The notes: generated from the sequence alone by a model not told the origin. DNA of 9,487 bases from a bacterium UBP12_UBA5184 (GCA_002413145.1 DHWK01000024.1:11263-20749); one strand, 5' to 3'; shown: positions 1-6,757, counted from the stretch's first letter. Made by a program: numbers and translations.

Positions 1-1095
1 CTCGTACTCGACCGCATAGCCCGGCCGCAACATCTCGGCAGCTTCGAGTCCGGGCAGCGTCCGGAGCATCGCGAGCTGGACCTCCTCCGGCAGCGACGTC
101 GAGAAGCCGCCGATGTAGGTCGAGTCCGTCTCCCAGCCTTCGGGCTCGACGAAGATCAGATGCTGCGGGTTGTGCGAAAACTTTATGACTTTATCTTCAA
201 TGGAGGGGCAATAACGCGGACCGATGCCGCGGATGAGAGCGAGCCCGTAGAGCGGCGAGCGGTGCAGGTTCTCGCGCACGAGCGCGTGGGTCCGTTCGTT
301 CGTCGGCGTGATGTGGCAGGGGAGCTGCGCCCCAGCGAACGCCGCCGGACTGCGATACGAGAAGGGCAGCGGGACGGGTGACGGCGGCTGGACGCGCATC
401 CGGGAGAAATCGATGCTGTCGCGGGCGACCCGCGGCGGCGTCCCGGTTTTCAGGCGGCCGGTCGGAAAACCGATGCGCCGCAATGCATCGGAGAGACCGA
501 GCGCCGGCGCCTCGCCGACGCGGCCGGCGGCTTCGCTGAACTCGCCGCGAAAAATTTTCCCGCCGAGGAACGTCCCGGTCGCCAGCACCACGCCCGGCGC
601 GCGATAGCGCTCGCCGGCGGCGGTGACGACGCCGCGCACGCAGCCCGCCTCGACGACCAGATCGTCGACCATCCCCGCGACCACGCGCAGCTGCGGGATC
701 CCGCGCACCGCCTCGGTCGCGAGCCGAACGTAGGCGGCCTTGTCGGCCTGCGCGCGCAAAGCGCGGACCGCCGGTCCCTTCGATTCGTTGAGGAAACGGA
801 CGTGCAGCGAGCAGCGATCGATGATGCGCGCCATCTCGCCGCCGAGCGCGTCGATCTCGCGCACGATCTGGCCCTTCGCGCTCCCGCCGATCGACGGGTT
901 GCAGGCCAGCGTGCAGATGCGCTCCGGGTCGCCCGTCACGAGCAGCGTCTCGACGCCGAGCCGAGCCGAAGCGAGCGCCGCCTCGAGGCCCGCGTGTCCG
1001 CCTCCCACGACGATCACCCCCGCGTCGTCGCTCCGCTTTCCGTTCACGTCGCCCATCCTACCACGTCCCGGCCGTCTACCTGGATTGGATGTCAC
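1..1095 (-). CDS. mnmG: MnmG (GidA), tRNA wobble-uridine modification FAD enzyme, N-terminal part; cut by window edge
   Basis: FAD-dependent subunit that works with MnmE to install the (carboxymethyl)aminomethyl group on wobble U34 of certain tRNAs in the cytoplasm. The reading frame is open from the window edge. Near the N-terminus it shows the dinucleotide-binding motif VIVVGGGHAG. Further on comes the family block with cysteine, ACNPSIGGSAKGQ followed by EIDALGGEM, and the family signature GPRYCPSIEDKVIKF is at 178-222. About 365 of the usual ~620 residues are present; the C-terminal part lies outside. Start: GTG at 1095-1093 has a well-placed AGGAG (1103-1107, 7-nt spacing) and is preferred. 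ATG at 1056-1054 gives an N-terminus closer to that of relatives but has no good ribosome site. It is the last visible gene of the leftward block, 39 nt after mnmE. Function is certain; start is not. Confidence 0.95.
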   Translation of the reverse strand, partial: MTSNPGRRPGRGRMGDVNGKRSDDAGVIVVGGGHAGLEAALASARLGVETLLVTGDPERICTLACNPSIGGSAKGQIVREIDALGGEMARIIDRCSLHVRFLNESKGPAVRALRAQADKAAYVRLATEAVRGIPQLRVVAGMVDDLVVEAGCVRGVVTAAGERYRAPGVVLATGTFLGGKIFRGEFSEAAGRVGEAPALGLSDALRRIGFPTGRLKTGTPPRVARDSIDFSRMRVQPPSPVPLPFSYRSPAAFAGAQLPCHITPTNERTHALVRENLHRSPLYGLALIRGIGPRYCPSIEDKVIKFSHNPQHLIFVEPEGWETDSTYIGGFSTSLPEEVQLAMLRTLPGLEAAEMLRPGYAVEYE

Positions 1096-1102
1096 CGCAT
1101 CG

Positions 1103-1107
1103 CTCCT
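1103..1107 (-). promoter_or_regulatory. Ribosome binding site deciding the mnmG start
   Basis: AGGAG on the minus strand lies 7 nt before GTG 1095-1093. No comparable site precedes ATG 1056. This favours a 13-residue longer, Arg/Gly-rich N-terminus for MnmG. Confidence 0.5.
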
Positions 1108-1134
1108 AAGGCCATTCCGCCCGCGGGAACACGA

Positions 1135-2562
1135 CTACTTGCCGATGCAGAAGCGCGCGAAGATCGCATCGAGCAATCGTTCGTCGGCCTCGCGGCCCGT
1201 CAATTCGCCGAGCGCGCGAATCGCGCGCATCAGATCGCCGCTGATCAGGTCGGCCGGAGCGCCGGCGATCAGCGCTTCGTGCGCGTACGCCAGCGCCCGC
1301 TCGGCGTCGAGCAGCGCATCGGCTTGGCGCGCGGTCCCCAGATGCGGCCGCGAGAGATCGATCGTCTCGCTCGTCTCCAGCAGCGTCGCAAGCGCGTCCC
1401 GCACGGCAGCGAGGGTCGCAGCGTCGCGGACCGAGCCGAAGAGCGCGTCGCTTTCGGCCTGGTCGCGCCCATCGTAGCCGGCGCGTCCGAGGTCCGCTTT
1501 ATTGAAGAGGACGACGCGTTCGCGGCCGCGCGTGCGCGTCAGCAGGGCTCGAGCTTCTTCCGATAAGGCCAGCGAGGCGTCGACCACCACGAGTGCTAGG
1601 CGCGCTTGTTCGAGCGCGCGTTCCGTTCGTTCGATCCCCGCCGCTTCGAGCCGGTCGGCGTGCGCGCGAATCCCCGCGGTATCGATCAAGCGCAGCGTCG
1701 AGCGGTCCAGCGCCAACCTCTCCTCGATCGTGTCGCGTGTCGTCCCGGGAGACTCAGAGACGAGCGCGCGCTCGTCGCCGAGCAAGGCGTTCAGGAGCGA
1801 AGATTTTCCGGCGTTCGGCGGCCCGACGATCGCGACCGCGACGCCCTCGCGTACGACGCGCCCCCGTTCCCACGTCGTGGCGAGCTGGGCGATCCGCGCG
1901 CGCACCTCGGCGATCCGCGCGGCCAGCCGCTGGGAGGACGGCGCCTCGACTTCGTCGGGAAAATCGATCGCGGCGGCCAGCTCCTCCAGCATCTCGTCGA
2001 GCGACGCCCGTAACGCGTCGACCTCGCGCGCCAAACCGCCGGAGAGTCCCGCCGCCGCTGCGCGCACCGCGGCGGAGTTTTCGGCGGCGATCAGCTCGGC
2101 GACGGATTCGGCCGACGCGAGATCGATCTTACCGTGGAAAAATGCGCGCCGCGTAAACTCGCCCGGCCCCGCCAAGCGGGCGCCGGCCGAGAGCGCGGCG
2201 ATCAACGTCTCGCGCGCGACGGCGGGCGAACCGTGCACGTGCAGCTCGAGGACGTCCTCTCCGGTGTAACTGTGCGGCGCCGCGAAGAATAGCGCGAGCC
2301 CTTCGTCGATGCGCCGGCCGTCGGCGTCGACGATCGCGCCGTTGGTTGCCCGGCGTGGGCGCAACGCTCGCGCGCTTCGAAAAATCTGCGCTGCGATCTC
2401 GCGCGTCGCCGGCCCGCTCACCCGAACGATCGCGATCGCGCCCCGGCCGGGCGGCGTCGCGACCGCGGCGATCGTCTCGGCCGTCGAGGGGTTAGGCCGA
2501 GCCGCGCGGCGAGACGACGACGCGCCGTTCGGGTTCGACACCGCTCGACTCGGTGGAGACAT
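1135..2562 (-). CDS. mnmE: MnmE (TrmE), tRNA modification GTPase
   Basis: GTPase partner of MnmG in wobble-uridine modification of tRNA. The 475-residue frame has the whole family layout. The N-terminal formyl-tetrahydrofolate-binding domain starts at ETIAAVATPPGRGAIAIVR (29-47). A helical domain follows, with an inserted G domain: P-loop GPPNAGKS (247-254), TTRDT (274-278), DTAG (294-297) and NKAD (354-357). The C-terminus is FCIGK with the catalytic cysteine C472. E. coli MnmE is about 454 residues; the excess is a roughly 28-residue Ser/Arg/Pro-rich N-terminal leader. Start: ATG 2562 or GTG 2541; both lie inside the end of jag and neither has a good ribosome site. No ATG, GTG or TTG lies nearer the domain, so translation is probably coupled to jag. 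Complete, no missing motif. Confidence 0.97.
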   Translation of the reverse strand: MSPPSRAVSNPNGASSSRRAARPNPSTAETIAAVATPPGRGAIAIVRVSGPATREIAAQIFRSARALRPRRATNGAIVDADGRRIDEGLALFFAAPHSYTGEDVLELHVHGSPAVARETLIAALSAGARLAGPGEFTRRAFFHGKIDLASAESVAELIAAENSAAVRAAAAGLSGGLAREVDALRASLDEMLEELAAAIDFPDEVEAPSSQRLAARIAEVRARIAQLATTWERGRVVREGVAVAIVGPPNAGKSSLLNALLGDERALVSESPGTTRDTIEERLALDRSTLRLIDTAGIRAHADRLEAAGIERTERALEQARLALVVVDASLALSEEARALLTRTRGRERVVLFNKADLGRAGYDGRDQAESDALFGSVRDAATLAAVRDALATLLETSETIDLSRPHLGTARQADALLDAERALAYAHEALIAGAPADLISGDLMRAIRALGELTGREADERLLDAIFARFCIGK

Positions 2563-3112
2563 AAGGATTGTCGGCGAGCGCGAGATGAATCACTTTGCGT
2601 TCCGAGGGAAGCATCGGTTCGAGGGCGATCGGGCGTTTCTCGCGCATCGCGCGCTCGAGCGTCGCGAGCGCCAGCCCTTTCAGCAGGTCGGCACGGCGGG
2701 CCCGATAGCCTTCGGCGTCGATCGTGAAATAGTGGCGATCCTTTCTGACGCCGGCGTTCACGATGTTATTGAAGATCAAGTTGAGCGCTTCGAGCGTATG
2801 GCCATGCCGCCCGATCAAATTGGCCAGGTCGGGACCGTCGACTTCCAAGTATTCGCCTTCGCTACGCGAGTAGTAGCGCACGCGCACGTCTGCCACGCCC
2901 ATCTTCGCAAGGATCGTCTCGAGCAGTTCGCGAGCCGGCTTGACCGACTCGGGTTCGACTTGCGGAGCGCGCGGTGCCGCGAATGGCTCCGCGGGCCGCT
3001 CGGCGCTGCGCGAGCGCGGCCGCCCCTCTCCGCCGCCCGAACCAGGCCGCGTGCGACGCCGCCGTCCGTACTCGGGGCCGGTTCCGCTTTCGGGTTCTCG
3101 CTCGTCAGCCAT
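2492..3112 (-). CDS. jag: Jag/KhpB-type RNA-binding protein (KH + R3H)
   Basis: Cytoplasmic RNA-binding protein of the Jag/KhpB/EloR family, which in Gram-positive bacteria pairs with KhpA and affects cell elongation and division; that role is carried over from relatives. The 206-residue protein has a KH domain (about 60-135) with the GxxG loop as GRHG (101-104). An R3H domain follows (about 150-203), with R172-x3-H176 in SERKVIHLAL and the typical end EPERRVVVSPR. The first ~55 residues are low-complexity and rich in Arg, Gly, Pro and Glu. They replace the Jag-N domain found in longer members. Start ATG 3112 is preceded by AGGAG at 3123-3127 (10-nt spacing). It lies 45 nt after yidC, the usual neighbour, and its end overlaps the start of mnmE. 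Confidence 0.93.
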   Translation of the reverse strand: MADEREPESGTGPEYGRRRRTRPGSGGGEGRPRSRSAERPAEPFAAPRAPQVEPESVKPARELLETILAKMGVADVRVRYYSRSEGEYLEVDGPDLANLIGRHGHTLEALNLIFNNIVNAGVRKDRHYFTIDAEGYRARRADLLKGLALATLERAMREKRPIALEPMLPSERKVIHLALADNPYVSTESSGVEPERRVVVSPRGSA

Positions 3113-3157
3113 CGTTAGCTTGCTCCTGTGCCGGTAGTGAAGAGGTGACCTTCGCGC

Positions 3158-4027
3158 TCAGCGTTTCGAACGCCGACGGCGCCGCCGGCGTGAGGCCGAC
3201 GAGCCGTTCGGCGCGATCTCCGGCGTCGCAACCGCGGCCGTAGCCGGCTTCGCCGTTTGACCGTCCGCCGGTTCGAGTTCGGGGTGCGGCCCGATCGGCG
3301 CGGGGTTCCGGTGATAGCGATTGATCAGGAAGAGCTGTTGCGCGATCGAGAAGACGTTGAACGACAACCAATACAGGATCAGCGCCGAGGGCCACTTGTA
3401 CTGAAAGCCCAGATAGCCGATCATGACCGGCGAAATCAGCGCCATCAAGCGTTGTTGTTGCGCTTGCTGCTCGTCCATCGCTGGGCTGGTGAAGCGGATG
3501 CTGACGTACATCGAAACGATGTAGATCACCAGCAAGACGTAATCCGGCTGCGCCAGGTTCGCGGCGAGGATGCGAAAGGGCGAGTGGAGCGACACGGGCG
3601 TGCCGATCCAAAGCCAGTACGACTTCGCGAAAAGTTGCTTATCGCTGATGACGGCCCAATACAGACTGAAGAGGATCGGCATCTGCAGGAGCAGCGGCAA
3701 GCAGCCCGCGAGCGGGTTGGTCCCCGACTCTTTGTAGAGCTTCATCGTCTCGGCGTTCAACTTTTCTTTGTCGCTCTTATAGCGCTGTTGCAAGGCTTTC
3801 ACGCGCGGTTGCAGCGACTGCATTTTCAACATCGACTTGAACTGCATCGTGTTGAGCGGCCAGAACACGATCTTGACGATCGCCGCCAGTGCCACCAAAC
3901 TCCATCCGTAGTTCCCGAGATGTTGCGCCAGCCACGTTAAGACCGCGTGCAAGAACAGAACGATCGGTTCGAGGGGGTTCAGGGCCAGGAAGGGGACGAG
4001 GACGAACTCCAAGGGACAGCCTTTCAA
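3158..4027 (-). CDS. yidC: YidC/Oxa1 membrane protein insertase, short form
   Basis: Inserts and folds proteins in the cytoplasmic membrane, alone or with SecYEG. At 289 residues it lacks the large periplasmic domain of proteobacterial YidC. Hydrophobic segments are at about 20-38, 42-58, 108-128, 162-180, 196-208 and 212-236. Family blocks are clear: KMQSLQPRVKALQQRYKSDK (cytoplasmic hairpin) and NPLAGCLPLLLQMPILFSLYW. The buried groove arginine (R366 in E. coli) is lysine here (K52 in AIVKIVFWPL), a conservative change that many relatives share. The C-terminus ends in a run of seven Arg followed by SKR, probably a ribosome- or RNA-contacting tail. Start: no ATG is available. TTG 4027 has no ribosome site; TTG 4012 (codon 6) follows AAAGG at 7-nt spacing and is a good alternative. 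It lies 6 nt after yidD. Confidence 0.96.
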   Translation of the reverse strand: MKGCPLEFVLVPFLALNPLEPIVLFLHAVLTWLAQHLGNYGWSLVALAAIVKIVFWPLNTMQFKSMLKMQSLQPRVKALQQRYKSDKEKLNAETMKLYKESGTNPLAGCLPLLLQMPILFSLYWAVISDKQLFAKSYWLWIGTPVSLHSPFRILAANLAQPDYVLLVIYIVSMYVSIRFTSPAMDEQQAQQQRLMALISPVMIGYLGFQYKWPSALILYWLSFNVFSIAQQLFLINRYHRNPAPIGPHPELEPADGQTAKPATAAVATPEIAPNGSSASRRRRRRRSKR

Positions 4028-4033
4028 AAACCG

Positions 4034-4243
4034 CTACGGGACGAGGTCGACGCCCCCCGGATTCCACGGATGGCAGCGCAGGATGCGCGCGATGGCGAGA
4101 CGTGTGCCGCGAAGGACTCCGTGTTTCAACACCGCTTCCTTTGCGTACTGCGAACACGACGGAGAGAAACGGCAATGGGGGCCCGCGAGCGGCGCGAGGG
4201 TCCGCTGATAGACGAGAATCGCCGCCGCGACGAGCCTTCGCAC
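4034..4243 (-). CDS. yidD: YidD, membrane protein insertion efficiency factor
   Basis: Small membrane-associated protein of the YidD family that helps YidC-dependent insertion. From GTG 4243 it has 69 residues, the usual family size. The N-terminal amphipathic helix (VRRLVAAAILVYQRTLAPL) is followed by the conserved core CRFSPSCSQYAKEAVLKHG, and the C-terminal block is CHPWNPGGVDLVP. The frame stays open upstream to 4399, but that stretch is antisense-like sequence inside rnpA with no family similarity. The GTG lies one base after the rnpA stop (TGA G GTG), which points to translational coupling. yidC follows 6 nt later. Confidence 0.95.
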   Translation of the reverse strand: MRRLVAAAILVYQRTLAPLAGPHCRFSPSCSQYAKEAVLKHGVLRGTRLAIARILRCHPWNPGGVDLVP

Positions 4244-4244
4244 C

Positions 4245-4574
4245 TCAGCGCGAACCCACGCTTGCGCCGGCGCCGAGCCGCGCGAGCGCAGCGTCGACGT
4301 CGGCGGCCAGCCGGGCATACGATTCGTGTGCGGCCGCGGGCCTCGCGATGAAGAGCAACCGCAGCGGCCGACGAAGCGGGGGCAGCGCATCGAGCGCACC
4401 CCGGATCCGGCGCCGGACCCGGTTGCGGACGACCGCCCCGCCGACTTGCCCGGAGACGGTGATGCCGACTCGCGGGCGGCCGCCTTGGCCCTCGGCTGCG
4501 TAGGCGGCGAGCGTCGAAAAGCCGGCTTGGCGACCGCGCCGGCGGAGGTAGGCGATCTCGCTCGACCGCCTCAT
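4245..4574 (-). CDS. rnpA: RnpA, protein subunit of ribonuclease P
   Basis: Binds the RNase P RNA and helps it cut 5' leaders from pre-tRNAs. The 109-residue basic protein carries the family hallmark VVRNRVRRRIRGAL (RNR motif at 50-56). Before it is the central strand RPRVGITVS, and the N-terminal part EIAYLRRRGRQ matches the usual EF...RRGR block. The C-terminal half is typical in length and Ala/Leu/Arg content. Start: ATG 4574 chosen; GTG 4592 would add six residues (VRWYDP) and also fits. Neither has a strong ribosome site. The frame continues open to 4826 but runs through rpmH in another frame and into the promoter, so that extension is not real. It lies 38 nt after rpmH and adjoins yidD, the usual order. 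Confidence 0.95.
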   Translation of the reverse strand: MRRSSEIAYLRRRGRQAGFSTLAAYAAEGQGGRPRVGITVSGQVGGAVVRNRVRRRIRGALDALPPLRRPLRLLFIARPAAAHESYARLAADVDAALARLGAGASVGSR

Positions 4575-4612
4575 CGGATCGTACCAGCGCACGTTGAAAT
4601 GAGTCGCCCGGG

Positions 4613-4747
4613 CTAGGCGGTCAGGCGCTTGCGGCCTTTTTTGCGACGCCGTGCGATGACGTTGCGGCCGTCCTTCGTCGACATCCGCTCGAGGAAGCCA
4701 TGGACGCGCTTGCGACGGCGATTGTGAGGTTGGAAAGTCCGCTTCAC
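4613..4747 (-). CDS. rpmH: Ribosomal protein bL34
   Basis: Small basic protein of the large ribosomal subunit. The 44-residue product begins MKRTFQPHNRRRKRVHGF and then has LERMSTKDGRNVIARRR and KKGRKRLTA, a near-textbook bL34. Start is GTG 4747 with GGAG at 4755-4758, 7 nt upstream. It is the first gene of the leftward block, about 45 nt after the predicted transcription start. It is followed by rnpA, as in most bacteria. Confidence 0.98.
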   Translation of the reverse strand: MKRTFQPHNRRRKRVHGFLERMSTKDGRNVIARRRKKGRKRLTA

Positions 4748-4797
4748 GATGGTGCTCCGGGTGGGCTACAGGGCTGGCGCGGGGTACAAGACCCCCA

Positions 4798-4826
4798 AGT
4801 ATAGACAGGCAGCGACGTCGCGTCAA
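4798..4826 (-). promoter_or_regulatory. Sigma70-type promoter of the rpmH-rnpA-yidD-yidC-jag-mnmE-mnmG block
   Basis: On the minus strand, TTGACG (-35, 4821-4826) and TATACT (-10, 4798-4803) are separated by exactly 17 nt. Transcription should start near 4791, giving a leader of about 45 nt before the rpmH GTG. It is the best promoter-like sequence in the window and sits exactly where the block needs one. The DnaA-box cluster begins about 34 bp upstream of the -35, so DnaA could affect it; that is inference. Confidence 0.85.
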
Positions 4827-4859
4827 ATGCCTTTGGGCTACCTGCGAATTCTTCCCGGT

Positions 4860-4891
4860 TTTTCCACATCTGTGGATAGGGCTGTGGAGAG
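4860..4891. promoter_or_regulatory. Cluster of three DnaA-box-like sites
   Basis: Compared with TTATNCACA: TTTTCCACA at 4860-4868 (plus strand, one mismatch), CTATCCACA at 4871-4879 (minus strand, one mismatch) and CTCTCCACA at 4883-4891 (minus strand, two mismatches). The first two face each other 2 bp apart; the second and third are in the same direction 12 bp apart. The cluster lies upstream of both rpmH and dnaA, so it could serve initiation, dnaA autoregulation, or both. Confidence 0.7.
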
Positions 4892-4912
4892 CGGCCGGGG
4901 CTCACACCAGAA

Positions 4913-4928
4913 ACGCCCGTCAGGGCGT
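4913..4928. repeat. Short GC-rich inverted repeat (6-bp stem, 4-nt loop)
   Basis: ACGCCC, GTCA, GGGCGT: a perfect six-pair stem between the DnaA-box cluster and the dnaA-proximal box. No T-run follows on the plus strand and only a broken one (TTTCT) on the minus strand, so a terminator is not supported. It may be a structural origin element or chance in GC-rich DNA. Confidence 0.35.
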
Positions 4929-5016
4929 GGCTTTCAGGTCGCCGCGACGGTCGGCTCCGATACCGCCGTGGGCCAAAAAGTCCTTATTTTCCGGGCCGAC
5001 GCGCGACGCCCGAAGC

Positions 5017-5025
5017 TGTGGACAA
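5017..5025 (-). promoter_or_regulatory. DnaA box (TTGTCCACA)
   Basis: One mismatch from TTATCCACA, read on the minus strand, 134 bp before the dnaA start. It probably belongs with the 4860-4891 cluster in origin function or dnaA autoregulation. Confidence 0.6.
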
Positions 5026-5158
5026 GTGCATAACTTGGTGGAAAAAAGGCGGAGGATTCGAGGGTCGCCCGACCAATCGACCTGACCTTGCTTTGGTGCC
5101 GCTTTCGGTGGCATCGGGTAGCGCTCTTCCGGGCGAAGGAAAGCTAAGGCGGTCAAGT

Positions 5159-6517
5159 ATGACTCTCGCGGTCGGTTCGGCCGGCATCTCGAACGAACTC
5201 TGGTTCACCGCGCTCAACGCGCTGGAACCGAAGTATTCGAAGCCGGTCTTCGAGATGTGGCTGAAGCGCATGAAGCTCGTCGAGCTCAGCGGCTCTGAGA
5301 TCGTCCTCTCCGTCCATACGCCCTTCGCGCGCGACTGGGTGGAAAACCGTCTCAAGACCGACATCGCCGCAGTTCTTTCGGACATCTTGGGGGAGCCGAT
5401 CACGCTGCGCTTCGTGGTTGTGGAACCGAATGGCGACGAGCCGGCCGAGGCCTCGGCCGCGCGGCCGGTCGCCTCGTCGACCGAGCGGCGTCCCGGAGAG
5501 CTCAACTGGCGCTATACCTTCGAAGCCTTCGTTATCGGGCAGAGCAATCGGTTCGCCCACGCCGCCTCCCAGGCGGTCGCCGAGACGCCCGGCCGCGCCT
5601 ATAATCCGCTCTTTCTCTACGGCGGCGTCGGCCTCGGCAAAACCCATCTGATGCACGCTATCGGACATCGCGTGATCGCCGCCAATCCCAAAGCCAAGGT
5701 CGTCTACATCTCGAGCGAGACGTTCACCAACGAATTCATCAACGCGATCAAGAACAACAAGACCGACGATTTCAGAAATCGCTACCGTCACATGGACGTT
5801 TTGCTTATCGACGACATTCAGTTTCTCGAAGGCAAAGAACAGACGCAAGAAGAGTTCTTCCACACCTTCAATTCGCTCTATCACGCCCAGCGGCAGCTCG
5901 TCATCTCGAGCGATCGCCCGCCTAAGGAAATCCAAACGCTGGAAAGCCGGCTGCGCTCGCGTTTCGAATGCGGCCTTCTAACCGACATCCAGCCACCCGA
6001 TCTCGAAACGCGTCAGGCGATCTTACAGAAGAAAGCCGAATCCGAAGGAACGACCGTCCCCAACGAGGTCACGTCCTTCATCGCGAAGGTCGTCCCTTCG
6101 AACATCCGCGAGCTCGAGGGCGCCCTGACCCGGGTCGTCGCCTTCGCGAAATTGATCAATGCGCCGATCACTGCCGAATTGGCGGCCGACGTTCTAAAAA
6201 ATCTCGTCGCCAGCGCACCGGCGCGGCGCATCACGATCCAATTGATCAAAGAGCGCATCGCAAAGGCCCACGGGCTGACCGTCAAAGAGATGGATCACCA
6301 GCGGCGCGATCAGCGCCTCGCGGCGCCGCGGCAGATCGCGATGTATCTGGCGACCGAACTGACGGATTGCTCGCTGCCGCAGATCGCGCGCGAATTTCAG
6401 AAAAAAGATCACACGACGGTGATGTACGCCCGCGACAAGGTCAAGAATCAAATGGTGGTCGACGAGGCCTATCGCAACAAAGTCCGCTCGCTGCTGGCCC
6501 TCTGTCAAGCCGACTGA
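5159..6517 (+). CDS. dnaA: DnaA, chromosomal replication initiator
   Basis: AAA+ ATPase that binds DnaA boxes, opens the origin and helps load the replicative helicase. The product is 452 residues, normal for the family. Domain I covers about 8-85 (ELWFTALNALE... and FARDWVENRL), followed by a short variable linker. The AAA+ core begins at LNWRYTFEAFVIGQSNRFAHAA. It has Walker A GVGLGKT (156-162), Walker B LLIDDIQ (215-221), sensor 1 SSDR (250-253) and the arginine-finger block LRSRFECGL (265-273). Domain IV has PRQIAMYLATELT and DHTTVMYA (417-424). The DNA-contact loop reads QKKDHTTV where most DnaA have GGRDHTTV. ATG 5159 is chosen for homology and a nearby AAGG; the frame is open back to GTG 5018, but that lies in a DnaA box and adds unrelated residues. 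Confidence 0.98.
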   Translation: MTLAVGSAGISNELWFTALNALEPKYSKPVFEMWLKRMKLVELSGSEIVLSVHTPFARDWVENRLKTDIAAVLSDILGEPITLRFVVVEPNGDEPAEASAARPVASSTERRPGELNWRYTFEAFVIGQSNRFAHAASQAVAETPGRAYNPLFLYGGVGLGKTHLMHAIGHRVIAANPKAKVVYISSETFTNEFINAIKNNKTDDFRNRYRHMDVLLIDDIQFLEGKEQTQEEFFHTFNSLYHAQRQLVISSDRPPKEIQTLESRLRSRFECGLLTDIQPPDLETRQAILQKKAESEGTTVPNEVTSFIAKVVPSNIRELEGALTRVVAFAKLINAPITAELAADVLKNLVASAPARRITIQLIKERIAKAHGLTVKEMDHQRRDQRLAAPRQIAMYLATELTDCSLPQIAREFQKKDHTTVMYARDKVKNQMVVDEAYRNKVRSLLALCQAD

Positions 6518-6593
6518 GCGCCGCGCCTCACCTCGCTCTCGGGCGGCGTGCACAGGCCATGTGAGTACCGGCACTACAGGGCGGTTCAGCCGG

Positions 6594-6602
6594 CGTGGAT
6601 AA
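6594..6602 (-). promoter_or_regulatory. DnaA box (TTATCCACG)
   Basis: One mismatch, at the last base, from TTATCCACA. It reads on the minus strand, 77 bp after the dnaA stop. Confidence 0.6.
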
Positions 6603-6630
6603 CTTCCAAGCTCGGCTGGCGGTGTGTAAT

Positions 6631-6639
6631 TGTGGATAG
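6631..6639 (-). promoter_or_regulatory. DnaA box (CTATCCACA)
   Basis: One mismatch, at the first base, from TTATCCACA, in the same direction as the box at 6594-6602 and identical to the one at 4871-4879. A weak box-like AATTACACA (three mismatches) adjoins it at 6623-6631. Confidence 0.65.
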
Positions 6640-6724
6640 AACGCAACCGGCGATGAACAGGTTGTCCGGTGCGCTTTCGCCCGAACCATCGAGCTTTAGC
6701 CGCTTCTACGCAGATTACACCGTA

Positions 6725-6739
6725 TTACTACTACGGCTA
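6725..6739. promoter_or_regulatory. DnaA-trio-like repeat (TTA-CTA-CTA-CGG-CTA)
   Basis: Plus-strand triplets TTA, CTA, CTA, then CGG, then CTA resemble the top strand of the Bacillus DnaA-trio (CTA/TTA/CTT repeats), where DnaA grips one strand during opening. Orientation towards dnaN also agrees. It is weaker than the model in one way: the nearest good DnaA box ends about 85 bp away rather than directly beside it. Confidence 0.45.
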
Positions 6740-6743
6740 TGAC

Positions 6744-6757
6744 AGATATACATATCT
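6744..6757. repeat. Palindrome AGATAT-AC-ATATCT
   Basis: A perfect inverted repeat with 6-bp arms and a 2-bp centre, all A/T-rich, 40 bp before the dnaN start. It could be a protein-binding operator for dnaN, part of the unwinding element, or both. Confidence 0.5.

Larger units (their letters stand above)
4827..5158. other. rpmH-dnaA intergenic region, upstream part of the candidate origin
   Basis: About 330 bp with no gene. It holds DnaA-box-like sequences (4860-4891, 5017-5025), a short GC hairpin (4913-4928) and an AT-rich patch at 4975-4990 (AAAAAG...TTATTTT). A weaker box-like sequence with two mismatches is at 5037-5045. Some promoter for dnaA must lie here, but I see no convincing -35/-10 pair on the plus strand. 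Confidence 0.7.

Noticed and set aside
1057..1134. Possible terminator between mnmE and mnmG
   Set aside because: No stem followed by a T-run is visible and the gap is mostly the mnmG ribosome site and start region.
740..2269. Several plus-strand open frames of 190-255 codons opposite mnmG and mnmE
   Set aside because: Their products are low-complexity Arg/Ser/Ala-rich strings without motifs, while the minus strand encodes clear MnmG and MnmE.
4244..4399. In-frame extension of yidD to ATG 4399
   Set aside because: The extra 52 residues overlap rnpA and have no YidD similarity; GTG 4243 gives the normal size.
4781..4795. Small hairpin GGGGT-loop-ACCCC at the expected rpmH transcript start
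   Set aside because: Five pairs only, and part of it lies before the predicted start site, so a regulatory role is not supported.
4575..4826. In-frame extension of rnpA to 4826
   Set aside because: It runs through rpmH in another frame and begins in the -35 of the rpmH promoter; the family block starts near 4574.
5018..5158. In-frame extension of dnaA to GTG 5018
   Set aside because: The GTG is part of a DnaA box and the added 47 residues do not look like DnaA; ATG 5159 gives a normal domain I.
6715..6743. Possible dnaN promoter TTACAC-17-TATGAC
   Set aside because: The -35 matches only two positions of TTGACA; the match is no better than expected by chance in an AT-rich patch.
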